64,000 nt of DNA from Empedobacter sedimenti (GTDB lineage Bacteria > Bacteroidota > Bacteroidia > Flavobacteriales > Weeksellaceae): contig NZ_JASCQG010000005.1 of the NCBI RefSeq assembly GCF_030005555.1, positions 1 to 64,000 of the forward strand, read 5' to 3'. The position numbers and the translations under genes were made by a program. Below, piece after piece: positions 9,303 through 19,078 of the stretch (its first letter is position 1; the number at the start of each line of letters is the position of its first letter). The notes under the pieces were generated by a model. It did not search any database. It saw nothing but the letters and a program-made list of their open reading frames with translations, and was not told where the DNA came from.

Positions 9303-10484
9303 TTACTCAAACGCAATTATCGAAAGCTTTGGATTTTCAATAATCTCTTGTTGTTTGAGTTTTTCTATATCAATCACACCAACAATATGATTGTAATTTT
9401 TACTTTGATAACGCTCTTCTATTTCATCAAAAATGTTCGAAACATCATCTGTTTGATTTTCAAAACCAATGTAAACACGCTTCTTTCCTGTTTGATTAAA
9501 AATTCCTTCATCTTTATTATCATATTTTCGAATTGAATATTGATAATCATATTTCAACGCAGAAATATCACTCAATACAGCCGAAGAAGTTGGGAAACGA
9601 CCTGCTCCTTTTCCATATAAAAATTGTTCATCCGAAAGCGAACTTCCAATCAAAACACCATTATATTCATTGTTTACAAGTGCAATTGTTTTATTTAATT
9701 CAACAAAAGTTGGTAAAACGGTAGATGTTATTTCTCCTGTTTGATGATTAACTTTGGAATTTGCTATCAACTTTATAGTATAATTTTTTTCTTTTGCGTA
9801 TTTAAAATCTTCAACCTTAAGCGAAGTAATTCCTTTACGTATAACATTTTGTACATCAATCTTTTTACCAAAAGCATGCAACGTGATGATAGCCAATTTA
9901 CTCGACGCATCAAAACCTTCAACATCTGCTGTTGGATCAGCTTCTGCAAAACCACTTTCTTGTGCTGCTTTCAAAGCATCTTGATATGACTCATTTTCAT
10001 TTGCCATTTTCGTCAAAATGTAATTTGTTGTTCCATTTACAATTCCAGAAACATAATTCAATAAATCATTATCAAAATACTCTTCTAAATTTCTAATAAT
10101 TGGAACTGATCCACAAACAGAAGCTTCATAAAGAAAAGAAACATTGTTTTTTGCTTGTAAATCCAACAATTCTTTGTGATGTTCAGCAATCAATTTTTTA
10201 TTAGCACTTACCACATGCTTCCCTTTATTGAAAGCTTTTATAATAATATCATGCGCTGCATCAGCATCAGAAATCAACTCAACAACTACATTAATTTCGT
10301 CATCATTCAAAATATCATCTGCATTTGTCGAAAACAATTCAGTTGGAGCATTTCTTGGTTTAGATGCATCTTTGATTACAATTTTTTTAATTGCTGCATT
10401 CAACTGTGGTTTTTCCTCTAACACCTTATAGATTCCTTCTCCCACTACTCCAAATCCGAATAATCCGATATTTATTTTTTTCAT
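9303..10484 (-). CDS. hom: Homoserine dehydrogenase
   Basis: Reduces aspartate semialdehyde to homoserine, the branch point to threonine and methionine. 393 residues: Rossmann start GLFGFGVVGEGIYKVL (8-23), AANKK-type loop (VVSANKKLIAEHH), substrate region GIVNGTTNYILTKM and EADPTADVEGFDA. The C-terminal part (about 330-393) is shorter than a full ACT domain. It is a monofunctional enzyme without aspartokinase fusion. The mRNA carries a SAM-I riboswitch 130 nt upstream, so expression responds to methionine/SAM. Confidence 0.93.
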   Translation of the reverse strand: MKKINIGLFGFGVVGEGIYKVLEEKPQLNAAIKKIVIKDASKPRNAPTELFSTNADDILNDDEINVVVELISDADAAHDIIIKAFNKGKHVVSANKKLIAEHHKELLDLQAKNNVSFLYEASVCGSVPIIRNLEEYFDNDLLNYVSGIVNGTTNYILTKMANENESYQDALKAAQESGFAEADPTADVEGFDASSKLAIITLHAFGKKIDVQNVIRKGITSLKVEDFKYAKEKNYTIKLIANSKVNHQTGEITSTVLPTFVELNKTIALVNNEYNGVLIGSSLSDEQFLYGKGAGRFPTSSAVLSDISALKYDYQYSIRKYDNKDEGIFNQTGKKRVYIGFENQTDDVSNIFDEIEERYQSKNYNHIVGVIDIEKLKQQEIIENPKLSIIAFE

Positions 10485-10532
10485 TTATTTATGTCTTTTT
10501 ATTGTTTTATCTTATCAGAAAAAGGAAGAAAT

Positions 10533-10572
10533 AAAATGATTCAATTGTAAATAAAAACAATTGAACCATTTT
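10533..10572 (-). terminator. Riboswitch expression-platform terminator before hom
   Basis: On the minus strand AAAATGGTTCAATTG pairs with CAATTGAATCATTTT across a T-rich loop (one A/C mismatch), then runs into pyrimidine-rich ATTTCTTCCTTTTT. It lies between the SAM aptamer and the hom start, as expected of a SAM-triggered terminator. Confidence 0.55.
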
Positions 10573-10611
10573 AATAAAGATATTATTTGATTGATTGGTT
10601 TCTCTTAGTCT

Positions 10612-10713
10612 TTACTCATCTTTCCTTAATCAGGATGGATTTAGCACCTTAATTAATAAACTAGGTTGCTAAAGTTTCTTTGGGCCATTTCCCTCCACTT
10701 TTCTTGATAAAAT
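10612..10713 (-). promoter_or_regulatory. SAM-I riboswitch (S-box) upstream of hom
   Basis: Read on the minus strand, the SAM-I core elements occur in order: TTATCAAGAAAAGTGGAGGG, ATGGCCC, TAGCAACC, AAGGTGCTAAATCC and AAAGATGAGTAA. The first and last pair as P1. With SAM bound it should turn hom off through the terminator nearer the gene. Confidence 0.93.
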
Positions 10714-10742
10714 GTAAATTTTTAATGAACTATTTCTGAGGA

Positions 10743-10775
10743 CAAAGTTAGGTGAAAGAAATCTATATTTCCAAA
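10743..10775 (-). promoter_or_regulatory. hom promoter (TTTG-N21-TAACTTTG)
   Basis: On the minus strand the -33 TTTG (10775-10772) and the -7 TAACTTTG (10750-10743) are 21 bp apart, a good Bacteroidota promoter. Transcription would begin near 10736, about 20 nt before riboswitch P1. Confidence 0.6.
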
Positions 10776-11147
10776 TATTTTTTTACTCAAATGTTGACTA
10801 TTTTCTAAATAACAGAATAAAATCATATGAAATATTAATTTTATTCTATAAAACTAAATATATAAAAATAAAATTCTATAAAAGTATTTTAAAACAAAAA
10901 ACAAATCTTATCATCACATCTCTAAAATATCAGTATTTATTAATTTTATTCTGATTTTATATAATATTAAAATCAATTAAAATATTATTTCCTAAAAAAT
11001 ATAAATAATACGAATATTTTTCTAAAAACAACAATAAACAAACCAATAAACACAATTATTAAATCAACAATGATTAACTTATTTTATTTAACTAATCTTA
11101 ATCATTCATTTTAATCATTAACATTTTTTTATTTTAAAAGGAATAGA
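10776..11147. other. AT-rich gene-free stretch between divergent riboswitches
   Basis: About 370 bases of very A+T-rich DNA between the hom and metH promoters. I see no ORF and no stable hairpin. A 15-mer TATTAATTTTATTCT occurs twice (near 10832 and 10937) and may be low-complexity chance. Confidence 0.5.
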
Positions 11148-11155
11148 TAATTTTG
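11148..11155 (+). promoter_or_regulatory. metH -7 box (TAATTTTG)
   Basis: TAATTTTG fits TAnnTTTG. The predicted start of transcription is at about 11161, which coincides with the 5' strand of riboswitch P1. No clear -33 TTTG. Confidence 0.5.
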
Positions 11156-11161
11156 CAAATA

Positions 11162-11259
11162 CCTTATGAAGAAAGATGGAGGGATTAGGCCCGTAGATAT
11201 CTTGGCAACCCAAAGTAAAGTTGGGTGCTACATCCTACTCTTAATAGAGAAAGATAAGG
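11162..11259 (+). promoter_or_regulatory. SAM-I riboswitch (S-box) upstream of metH
   Basis: CCTTATGAAGAAAGATGGAG, GGATTAGGCCC, TTGGCAACCC, GGGTGCTACATCC and GAGAAAGATAAGG appear in SAM-I order. The ends pair as P1 (CCTTAT with ATAAGG). A second ATAAGG at 11282-11287, inside CTTCTTCCCATAAGG, can compete for the same 5' strand, so the switch probably acts by alternative pairing before the ATG at 11304. Confidence 0.94.
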
Positions 11260-11303
11260 ACTCACTTCACCACTTCTTCCCATAAGGCACTAAAATATTT
11301 AGA

Positions 11304-12302
11304 ATGAAATTAAACGATATATTAAAAGAACGTATTGTTATTTTAGATGGAGCAATGGGAACTATGATTCAGAAACATAATCTACAAGAAGAAGATTATC
11401 GTGGCGAACGTTTCAAAGATTTTCATACTTCTTTAAAAGGAAATAACGATTTATTGGTTTTAACGCAACCACAAATCATTAAAGATATACACAGAGAATA
11501 TTTGGCTGCAGGAGCAGATTTGATTGAAACAAATACCTTCAACGCCAATATTATTTCTATGGTTGACTATGATATGGTTGATTTGGTAGATGAATTAAAC
11601 TACGAAGCCGTTCGTTTAGCGAAAGAAGCTTGCGAGGAATATTCTACACCAGACAAACCTCGCTTTGTTGTAGGTTCTTTAGGACCAACAAACAAAACAG
11701 CTTCTATATCACCACAAGTTAATGATCCAAGTTACCGAGATGTAGATTTTGATTTATTAGCAAATGTCTATTATCGTCAAGCCAAAACAATGTTAGAAGC
11801 TGGAGCTGATATTCTATTAGTCGAAACTATTTTTGACACTTTAAATGCGAAGGCTGCATTTTATGGAATTCAAGATGCGATAGAAAAAACAGGAATTAAT
11901 GTCCCACTAATGGCTTCTGGAACAATTACAGATAAATCAGGACGTACGCTTTCTGGACAAACAACCGAAGCTTTCTTGATTTCATTAGAACATATCGATT
12001 TAGTTTCAGTTGGGTTAAATTGTGCTTTAGGAGCAACAGATTTAATTCCTTATTTAGAAGTTTTAGCCGAAAAAGCGCCATTTTATGTAAGCGCTTATCC
12101 AAATGCTGGTTTACCAAACGCTTTCGGAGGATACGATGAAACTCCTGAAATGATGCGAGATTTTATAAAACCTTTTTTAGATAAAAAATTGGTAAATATT
12201 TTGGGTGGATGTTGTGGAACTACACCAGAGCATATCAAATTGATGGCTGATTTAGCAAAAGAATACGAACCAAGAAAAATTAGTGAACAATGTCAGGCGT
12301 AA
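11304..12302 (+). CDS. metH: Methionine synthase, homocysteine-binding half
   Basis: 332 residues corresponding to the first module of MetH, a TIM barrel that binds zinc and homocysteine. DGAMGTMIQ starts the barrel; VGLNCALGA and [11 protein letters not shown] carry the zinc-binding cysteines. It needs the second polypeptide (next gene, overlapping by 13 bp) for methyl-THF, cobalamin and reactivation. The split into two genes is common in Flavobacteriia. It is controlled by the SAM-I riboswitch just upstream. Confidence 0.93.
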   Translation: MKLNDILKERIVILDGAMGTMIQKHNLQEEDYRGERFKDFHTSLKGNNDLLVLTQPQIIKDIHREYLAAGADLIETNTFNANIISMVDYDMVDLVDELNYEAVRLAKEACEEYSTPDKPRFVVGSLGPTNKTASISPQVNDPSYRDVDFDLLANVYYRQAKTMLEAGADILLVETIFDTLNAKAAFYGIQDAIEKTGINVPLMASGTITDKSGRTLSGQTTEAFLISLEHIDLVSVGLNCALGATDLIPYLEVLAEKAPFYVSAYPNAGLPNAFGGYDETPEMMRDFIKPFLDKKLVNILGGCCGTTPEHIKLMADLAKEYEPRKISEQCQA

Positions 12303-14953
12303 AAATTCAACTTTCTGGATTAGAACCTTTAATTGTACGCGAAAATTCAAACTTTGTAAACGTTGGTGAACGTACAAATGTTACTGGTTCTAAAAAATTC
12401 TTGCGATTAATCAAAGAAGAAAAATTTGAAGAAGCTCTTCAAGTTGCACGTGATCAAGTAGATGGTGGCGCGCAAATTATCGACATCAATATGGATGAAG
12501 GGATGCTTGATGGTGTTGCTTCTATGGTAAAATATCTTCGCTTAATTGCTTCTGAACCTGATATTTCGAAAGTTCCAATTATGATTGATTCTTCGAAATG
12601 GGAAATCATTGAAGCTGGGCTAAAGAATGTTCAAGGTAAAGCGATTGTCAACTCTATTTCATTAAAAGAAGGCGAAGAATTATTTATCGAACATGCCAAA
12701 AAAATTAAACGTTATGGTGCTGCAACAGTGGTTATGGCGTTTGATGAAAAAGGACAAGCGGATAATTATGAACGCCGAATCGAAATTGTAAAACGTTCGT
12801 ATGATATTTTGGTGAATGAAGTAAATTTCAATCCAAGAGATATCATTTTTGATGTAAATATTTTCCCTGTAGCAACAGGAATGGACGAACATAGACGTAA
12901 TGCCATCGACTTTTTTGACGCAACAAAATGGATCAAAGAAAATCTTCCGCACGCGTTAGTTTCGGGTGGAGTTTCTAATGTTTCGTTTTCATTCCGTGGA
13001 AATAATGCGGTTCGTGAAGCGATGCATACAGCATTTTTGTATCATGCTATCAAACATGGAATGGATATGGGAATCGTCAATCCAGAAATGATTGAGATTT
13101 ATGATGATATTCCAAAAGATTTATTAGAACACGTTGAAGATGTTCTATTAGATAGACGTGACGATGCAACAGAACGTTTGATTGATTTTGCCGAACATCT
13201 AAAAGGTGTTACAAAAGAGAAAAAGAAAGATGACGCTTGGCGTGAGTTACCATTAGAAAAACGAATTGAAATTTCTTTAGTTAAAGGAATAACAGAATTT
13301 ATTGACGAAGATACTGCGGAAGCTTTAGAAAAAATTGGTTCGCCTTTACGCGTTATTGAAGGTCCTTTGATGGACGGAATGAATGTCGTTGGAGATCTTT
13401 TTGGAAGCGGAAAAATGTTCTTACCTCAAGTTGTAAAATCAGCGCGTGTAATGAAAAAATCGGTTGCTTATTTAACGCCATTTTTAGAGGAAGAAAAACT
13501 TAGAAATAAAACCGATAAAGAGCCTTCTAAAATCTTAATGGCAACTGTAAAAGGTGATGTTCATGATATCGGAAAAAATATTGTTTCAGTTGTTTTAAGT
13601 TGTAATGGTTTCGAAATCATTGATTTAGGTGTAATGGTTTCTTCTGAAACAATTTTAGAAGAAGCACAAAAGAATAATGTCGATGTGATTGGTCTTTCTG
13701 GATTGATTACACCTTCGTTAGATGAAATGGTACATGTTGCCAAAGAAATGAAACGTCTTAATCTTGATATTCCATTAATGATTGGTGGCGCAACGACTTC
13801 TAAAGCACATACAGCCGTTAAAATTGCACCAGAATATGACAAAGCTATTCACGTTTTAGACGCTTCTCGTTCGGTTACGATTTGTCAAAAATTGATTGGA
13901 ACTCAACAAAACGAATTATTTGATGAAACAATTACTGATTATACAAAAATTAGAGAAGGTTTCTTGAATCGTGCTGTAGCAAAGGAATATCTATCGATTG
14001 AAGATGCTCGTAAAAATAAATTGAAAGTTAATTTCGAAGAAAATAAACCTTTTAAACCAAATAAATTAGGTGTTTTTACGCATGAAGCAACTGTTTCGGA
14101 TTTGAAAGATTTTATTGACTGGACACCATTTTTCAAAACGTGGGATTTACACGGAAAATTCCCAGCGATTTTAGAAGACGAAATTGTTGGAACAAATGCC
14201 AAAGAATTATATGTTGACGCATTGTCGATGTTAAATAAAATCGAAACTGAAAATTTAGCTAAACCGAAAGCTGTTTTTGGACTTTTCAAAGCGAATACAG
14301 TAAACAATGATACGATTGAATTGTTTGATGAAAATGACAACAAAATCGAGGAATTTTATACACTTCGTCAACAAGCAAAGAAATCAAAAGATCAACCAAA
14401 TATTTCGATTGCTGATTTTATTGCGCCAAAAGATTCAGAAATTCAAGATTATATTGGTGCGTTTGCTGTCACAGCTGGTCAAGAAATTGAAGAAGTTGCC
14501 AAAGCTTACGAAACCAATTTAGATGATTACAATTCGATCATGGTGAAAGCAATTGCCGATCGTTTAGCTGAAGCTTATGCAGAATATTTGCACAAATATG
14601 TACGTACGGAAGTTTGGGGTTATGCGAAAGATGAAACTTTATCGAATGATGAATTAATCGCCGAAAAATACAAAGGAATTCGCCCTGCTCCTGGTTACCC
14701 TGCGTGTCCTGATCATTTAGAAAAAGAAACAATTTTCAAAATTTTGGAGGTTGAGAAAAATGCAGGAATTGAGTTAACAAGTTCGTTGGCAATGTATCCT
14801 GTTTCGTCTGTTTCAGGTTATTATTTTGGAAATCCTGAAGCAAAATATTTCGGAGTTGGTAAAATAAAAATGGATCAGGTTGAAGATTTTGCAAAACGTA
14901 AAAATATAGAGCTTGATAAAGCCGAACGTTGGTTAAGTCCTAATTTGGCGTAA
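12290..14953 (+). CDS. metH: Methionine synthase, folate/cobalamin/activation half
   Basis: 887 residues. A pterin-binding barrel (about 1-290; [24 protein letters not shown]) is followed by the cobalamin cap and Rossmann domains (about 320-570), with DVHDIGKN giving the lower axial ligand His425. The C-terminal SAM-dependent reactivation domain (about 600-887) has [12 protein letters not shown]. With the upstream half it makes methionine from homocysteine and 5-methyl-THF. The 13-bp overlap gives translational coupling and equal amounts. metF, which supplies 5-methyl-THF, lies downstream beyond a repeat mosaic. Confidence 0.95.
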   Translation: MSGVKIQLSGLEPLIVRENSNFVNVGERTNVTGSKKFLRLIKEEKFEEALQVARDQVDGGAQIIDINMDEGMLDGVASMVKYLRLIASEPDISKVPIMIDSSKWEIIEAGLKNVQGKAIVNSISLKEGEELFIEHAKKIKRYGAATVVMAFDEKGQADNYERRIEIVKRSYDILVNEVNFNPRDIIFDVNIFPVATGMDEHRRNAIDFFDATKWIKENLPHALVSGGVSNVSFSFRGNNAVREAMHTAFLYHAIKHGMDMGIVNPEMIEIYDDIPKDLLEHVEDVLLDRRDDATERLIDFAEHLKGVTKEKKKDDAWRELPLEKRIEISLVKGITEFIDEDTAEALEKIGSPLRVIEGPLMDGMNVVGDLFGSGKMFLPQVVKSARVMKKSVAYLTPFLEEEKLRNKTDKEPSKILMATVKGDVHDIGKNIVSVVLSCNGFEIIDLGVMVSSETILEEAQKNNVDVIGLSGLITPSLDEMVHVAKEMKRLNLDIPLMIGGATTSKAHTAVKIAPEYDKAIHVLDASRSVTICQKLIGTQQNELFDETITDYTKIREGFLNRAVAKEYLSIEDARKNKLKVNFEENKPFKPNKLGVFTHEATVSDLKDFIDWTPFFKTWDLHGKFPAILEDEIVGTNAKELYVDALSMLNKIETENLAKPKAVFGLFKANTVNNDTIELFDENDNKIEEFYTLRQQAKKSKDQPNISIADFIAPKDSEIQDYIGAFAVTAGQEIEEVAKAYETNLDDYNSIMVKAIADRLAEAYAEYLHKYVRTEVWGYAKDETLSNDELIAEKYKGIRPAPGYPACPDHLEKETIFKILEVEKNAGIELTSSLAMYPVSSVSGYYFGNPEAKYFGVGKIKMDQVEDFAKRKNIELDKAERWLSPNLA

Positions 14954-14955
14954 AA

Positions 14956-15018
14956 GCGTTAAGCGTCAAGCGTTAAGCGTTAAGCGTTAAGCGTTAAGCG
15001 TTAAGCGTTAAGCGTTAA
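14956..15018. repeat. Tandem repeat, nine copies of GCGTTAA
   Basis: Nine head-to-tail 7-mers begin 3 bp after the metH stop. Eight are GCGTTAA and the second is GCGTCAA. GC and copy regularity differ from the AT-rich surroundings. Not a CRISPR array (no spacers). Confidence 0.95.
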
Positions 15019-15032
15019 GCAAAAATAAATTT

Positions 15033-15098
15033 TGTCATTCTGAATGAAGCGTTAGCGGAATGAAGAATCTTAGACTCCTCGACAAGCTCGGAATGACA
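15033..15098. repeat. REP-like dispersed repeat with inverted ends
   Basis: Bounded by TGTCATTC and GAATGACA, with an inner GAATGAAGCGTTAGCGGAA and CTCGACAAGCTCGG. It resembles the GTCATTCTGAA...CTCGGAATGACA elements scattered in many Bacteroidota genomes (from memory). Confidence 0.7.
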
Positions 15099-15111
15099 GA
15101 AAAACAAGATC

Positions 15112-15132
15112 ATTCTGAACTCGTTTCAGAAT
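15112..15132. repeat. Short palindromic repeat
   Basis: ATTCTGAA-CTCGT-TTCAGAAT, a perfect 8-bp hairpin directly after the previous element. Same vocabulary (ATTCTGAA), so probably a partial second copy. Confidence 0.6.
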
Positions 15133-15194
15133 CGCACAAGATTGGATGAAATGCTGAATAAATTTAGCAGACAACGAACAATAGAACAAAAAAA

Positions 15195-15294
15195 TGCGTT
15201 AGGAATTGTAGTGGAAATCCTTTTTTGTTGATTGAGCGGAGTCGAAATTAACAAAAAAGATTGAAACGAAAAGCCCGACCGAAGGGAACGCCCT
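15195..15294. repeat. Second type of dispersed repeat
   Basis: GCGTTAGGAATTGTAGTGGA then AATCCTTTTTTG, TTGAGCGGAGTCGAAA and GCCCGACCGAAGGGAACGCC. GC-rich pieces in an AT-rich gap, matching a repeat I remember from Chryseobacterium-type genomes. TTGAGCGGAGTCGAAA may be another element nested in it. No ORF. Confidence 0.55.
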
Positions 15295-15356
15295 TATAAA
15301 AGAAATTATATAATCGAAATTCGATATTCGAACTTCGCTAAACGATAAAATAAAGA

Positions 15357-16313
15357 ATGAAAGTAACTGAACATATAGAACGCGCAAATGGAAAACCATT
15401 GTTTTCTGTGGAAATTTTGCCACCTTTGAAAGGGCAAGATGTAAATGCGACGTTCAAAACTTTAGATCCATTAGTTGAGTTGAATCCTGCTTTTATCGAT
15501 GTAACGTATCATCGTCAAGAGTATATTTACAAACAGAAAGAAAACGGGTTGTTGAAGCGTTATCAGGTACGAAAACGTCCTGGAACGGTTGCAATTTGTG
15601 CTGCGATACAGAATCATTATAAGGTAGATGCAATTCCGCATTTGATTTGTGGTGGATTTACGAAAGAAGATACAGAAGACGCATTGATCGACTTGAATTT
15701 CTTAGGAATTGACAATCTTTTGGTTTTACGAGGAGATCCTATTAAATCGGAAAAATCATTTGTTCCTGAAGTTGGTGGACATGCGCATGCTTCGGAATTG
15801 ATTGAGCAAATTACTGCGTTGAACACAGGAAATTATTTGGACGAAGATATACAAGAATCTCACTCGATGGATTTTTGTATTGGTATTGCTGGATATCCAG
15901 AAAAACATTTCGAATCACCAAATCTTGGAATGGATTTGTATTATTTGAAAAAGAAAGTTGAATTAGGAGCTGATTATATCGTGACACAAATGTTTTTCGA
16001 TAATCAGAAGTATTTTGACTTTGTGAATAAATGTCGTGAAATGGATATTAATATTCCGATTATTCCAGGAATTAAGCCATTAACAACTTTTAATCATTTA
16101 ACTTCAATTCCTCAAAATTTTTACATTGATTTACCAGAATGTTTGTCTATGGAAATTTTGAAAGCCAAGAATAAAGAAACAATCAAAGAAATTGGTATAG
16201 AATGGAGTATTAATCAATGCAAAGAACTAATAGAATTTGGTGTTCCTGGGTTACATTTCTATACGATGAGTAATTCGATCAATACTAAAAAAGTTGCAGA
16301 AGCAATCTACTAA
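15357..16313 (+). CDS. metF: Methylenetetrahydrofolate reductase
   Basis: 318 residues, a single TIM barrel with FAD. It reduces 5,10-methylene-THF to 5-methyl-THF, the methyl donor for MetH. Visible motifs: SVEILPPLKG near the N terminus, DVTYHRQEY, LVLRGDP, FCIGIAGYPEKH and ADYIVTQMFFDNQKYFDFV, then IPIIPGIKPL. It follows metH on the same strand but is 400 bp away behind repeats, so its own promoter is likely; none is obvious. A terminator follows at once. Confidence 0.95.
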   Translation: MKVTEHIERANGKPLFSVEILPPLKGQDVNATFKTLDPLVELNPAFIDVTYHRQEYIYKQKENGLLKRYQVRKRPGTVAICAAIQNHYKVDAIPHLICGGFTKEDTEDALIDLNFLGIDNLLVLRGDPIKSEKSFVPEVGGHAHASELIEQITALNTGNYLDEDIQESHSMDFCIGIAGYPEKHFESPNLGMDLYYLKKKVELGADYIVTQMFFDNQKYFDFVNKCREMDINIPIIPGIKPLTTFNHLTSIPQNFYIDLPECLSMEILKAKNKETIKEIGIEWSINQCKELIEFGVPGLHFYTMSNSINTKKVAEAIY

Positions 16314-16315
16314 AT

Positions 16316-16347
16316 AAAAAGAGGAACCATTAAATAGTTCCTCTTTT
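16316..16347. terminator. Bidirectional terminator
   Basis: AAAAGAGGAAC...GTTCCTCTTTT between convergent metF and the MHS permease gene. Confidence 0.82.
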
Positions 16348-16352
16348 CTTTA

Positions 16353-17738
16353 TTAATTATCTTCTGTTAAATCAGTTTTATATGTTTCTGGAATTGTAAA
16401 ATAGTTCACTAGAATTGCTATAAAAATTAACACTAACGGATAAGCTAATCCGATATAAGGCGACATTGCAGCGGTAACAATTAACGTACTTTTCAGTAAT
16501 TCTGTGATGAATGTTGTTGCACCACCAATAAAACCATTCCCCATATTTTGTGCAAATCCCATACTTGTATATCGAATTTTAGTTGGAAAAATTTCTAACA
16601 TAAACGCACCAAGTGGTCCGTAAGTAGCTGCTCCTGCGATAGAAGTTATTAAACTAACTACAATAATTCCGAAAACTTGCATATTTGTTATACTATGAAC
16701 TTCTTTCAATCCTTCTGGATTACCTAATTTCATGTATAAAAAGAATGATAAAGGAATTAAAATAAAACTAGAAATCATTCCTCCCAACATTACTGGTTTA
16801 CGACCTATTTTATCACTTAATGCACCAAACCATTGATAGAAAAACGAACTAAATAATGTAGAACATAAAACAACTATTAATACAGTTTCGTAAGGTAAAT
16901 TAACTGCTCTTTGCAAAAAGAAAAGCGTTACAAAAAGTGTTGTTTGCATAATTGTACTTTGTGCAGCATTTCCTCCAAAAATTGCTTTCAACATTAATTT
17001 TACATTTCCTGGTGTTGTAAAAGCGTCTTTAATAGGAGTTTTTGAAGTTTTTCCTTCTTTTTTTAATTGCTCAAAAATTGGACTTTCGTGTAAACGTTGA
17101 CGAATAAAGTAACTTAAAATAACTAAAACTCCACTAAATAAGAAAGGGATTCTCCATCCAAAACTTGCAAAAGCTTCTTCTGATAAAAATGATTGCGTTA
17201 AGAAAACAACTGTTAAACATAATAATAATCCAATCGGAACTGTTGCTTGAATAAACCCTGTATAAAAACCGCGTTTTTCTGCAGGGGCGTGTTCTGCAAC
17301 ATAAATTACCGCACCAGCATATTCTCCACTGATTGCAAGTCCTTGCATGATGCGGCACACTAATAATAATACAGGAGCAAACCAACCTACGTTATCGTAA
17401 GTAGGAATACAACCAATTAAAAAAGTTGCAGCTCCCATCATAATTAAAGATACTAAGAATGAATATTTTCGTCCGATGCGATCTCCAATACTACCAAAAA
17501 TCAATGATCCAATTGGTCTGAACATAAAAGATGAAACAACAACGGCTAATGTTTCTAAGAAATGTGATGATCCATCGTTTGGAAATAATTGTGTAGATAA
17601 AACACTTGCCAAAATAATTGCCAAGAACATATCATACCATTCGATAAGTGTTCCGACTGATGAAGCCAAAATAATTTGGAAAATATTATCCTTCTTCGCG
17701 ACCGGCTGCGAAGGATCTAAAGTATTAATTGTACTCAT
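16353..17738 (-). CDS. MFS permease of the metabolite:H+ symporter family
   Basis: 461 residues, 12 membrane helices. The MFS signature GDRIGRKYS follows helix 2 and GALSDKIGRKPVML follows helix 8. The ASSVGTLIEWYDMFLA start and AEHAPAEKRGFYTGF loop are typical of the ProP/KgtP/ShiA group, which imports organic acids, betaines or similar with protons. The substrate cannot be read from sequence. It is 14 bp downstream of a porin gene on the same strand, so outer- and inner-membrane uptake steps form one operon. Confidence 0.9.
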   Translation of the reverse strand: MSTINTLDPSQPVAKKDNIFQIILASSVGTLIEWYDMFLAIILASVLSTQLFPNDGSSHFLETLAVVVSSFMFRPIGSLIFGSIGDRIGRKYSFLVSLIMMGAATFLIGCIPTYDNVGWFAPVLLLVCRIMQGLAISGEYAGAVIYVAEHAPAEKRGFYTGFIQATVPIGLLLCLTVVFLTQSFLSEEAFASFGWRIPFLFSGVLVILSYFIRQRLHESPIFEQLKKEGKTSKTPIKDAFTTPGNVKLMLKAIFGGNAAQSTIMQTTLFVTLFFLQRAVNLPYETVLIVVLCSTLFSSFFYQWFGALSDKIGRKPVMLGGMISSFILIPLSFFLYMKLGNPEGLKEVHSITNMQVFGIIVVSLITSIAGAATYGPLGAFMLEIFPTKIRYTSMGFAQNMGNGFIGGATTFITELLKSTLIVTAAMSPYIGLAYPLVLIFIAILVNYFTIPETYKTDLTEDN

Positions 17739-17752
17739 TTTTTTGTGTGATT

Positions 17753-19078
17753 TTAGAAATTGAATAAAGTTGTGATTTGAAATCTATTGTTGTTTGCTAA
17801 GTATTTATTGTCCGTACCAGTCCCTTTTATCGTTGCATCTGCCCATTGTGCAACGCTACGATCGTACTCAAATCTAAACTTAAGAGCTTTGCTTAATGTT
17901 AAGTCTAAACGAGGAATAACTTTGTACATATAATTAACAGTACGTCCTCCTTTACTAGCAGAAACAGCACCCCAATTAGTTGTTACACCATAGGTAGTTG
18001 CTGTTGCTCCTTCAACAGGATTCTTTACACCATTATTACGGACATAACCAGAGAATAATCCAAATGCAAACTTACCTTTTGAGTTTTGTTGTAAATCAAT
18101 CCAAAAACTATGTGTATTCATTGGTTTGTAAGTTTCTACAGCAGTCGGACTTGTCTGATAACCGACGATTCCTCCAAGTTGAACAAACGATGAAGCGTCT
18201 TGCATTAGGTAACCAGCCAAAGTAATTTGCAATGGTTTTGTATTAAATTTTGAATAAGCCATAAACGAGAAATTCTCAACTCGTTCATTTGATTTTATTG
18301 CAGGTGAGCCTGAAGATAGTTTAGGTTTCAAGTTTTCATATTGTGCTCCAATTCCGGCAGTAACAACAGGTGTTTTATATTGCAATTGTAAATGAGCTGC
18401 TGGCATTCCACTATTACGGAAAGGCTCATTATTTGGAGTAAAATCACGTTGAGAATGTAAGGCAGCAATTAATTTAAACTCTTTTGTGAATTTATGAGTA
18501 ACACGAACTTGAGGATTTCGATTCAGTGCGTAAATAGGAGCTCCAGTACCATAATTAACAACGTTAGGTAAAGCTTCTAATACAACAAAAGGATGCCAAT
18601 ATTGTCCAATACCAAGCTGCGTTTTTTCCCAATCTAGCATAACGTAAGCATGTCTTAAACGAAATTCGTTAATACCACCTTCCGTCGCACCAAAAAACTC
18701 TCCTTCTAACACTCCAGATGTTTTAGCTCCCAGTAATTCAGGTCCTTTTAGATTAACTCCTGCACGAGAAACAATAGACAACATATGAAATTTAGACGCA
18801 TCATTAATATCCGCTCCATTTACATCTAATAATCTATCCTTAGGATAAAGTGGAACCAATGTCTCTCCCGCCCCAATCATTTGTCGCGTATCCATAAAAA
18901 TATCATTTCTGATAAATCCGTAAAACTGTACGTCTACTTTGTCTTTGTTTTCAGTAGGTTTTTCAACTTTTACTTCTGCTTTTACAACCTTTGTAGTATC
19001 GGTAATATTCTGTGCAGAAGCACTAGAATAAAGGCATAGGAATCCCACGCAGACCAATTTAACTAAATTTCTACTCAT
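17753..19078 (-). CDS. Porin-like outer-membrane protein (DcaP-like)
   Basis: 441 residues: signal peptide 1-22 (ending SSASAQ), a short charged linker (KAEVKVEKPTENKDK), then a beta-barrel from about residue 48 (VQFYGFIRNDIFMDTRQ) to the terminal strand ending in NF. Regularly alternating aromatic strands and the YGFIRND start fit DcaP-like or substrate-specific porins. Paired with the MHS permease downstream, it probably lets the same organic solute across the outer membrane (inference). Confidence 0.8.
   Translation of the reverse strand: MSRNLVKLVCVGFLCLYSSASAQNITDTTKVVKAEVKVEKPTENKDKVDVQFYGFIRNDIFMDTRQMIGAGETLVPLYPKDRLLDVNGADINDASKFHMLSIVSRAGVNLKGPELLGAKTSGVLEGEFFGATEGGINEFRLRHAYVMLDWEKTQLGIGQYWHPFVVLEALPNVVNYGTGAPIYALNRNPQVRVTHKFTKEFKLIAALHSQRDFTPNNEPFRNSGMPAAHLQLQYKTPVVTAGIGAQYENLKPKLSSGSPAIKSNERVENFSFMAYSKFNTKPLQITLAGYLMQDASSFVQLGGIVGYQTSPTAVETYKPMNTHSFWIDLQQNSKGKFAFGLFSGYVRNNGVKNPVEGATATTYGVTTNWGAVSASKGGRTVNYMYKVIPRLDLTLSKALKFRFEYDRSVAQWADATIKGTGTDNKYLANNNRFQITTLFNF

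Noticed and set aside
12680-12952. Minus-strand ORF inside metH (and similar opposite-strand frames in valS, hom and rpoN)
   Set aside because: They lie wholly inside clear genes, have shadow-like composition and no recognisable protein features.
14956-15018. CRISPR-like array
   Set aside because: Units are 7 bp, directly adjacent, with no spacers and no cas genes; it is a simple tandem repeat.
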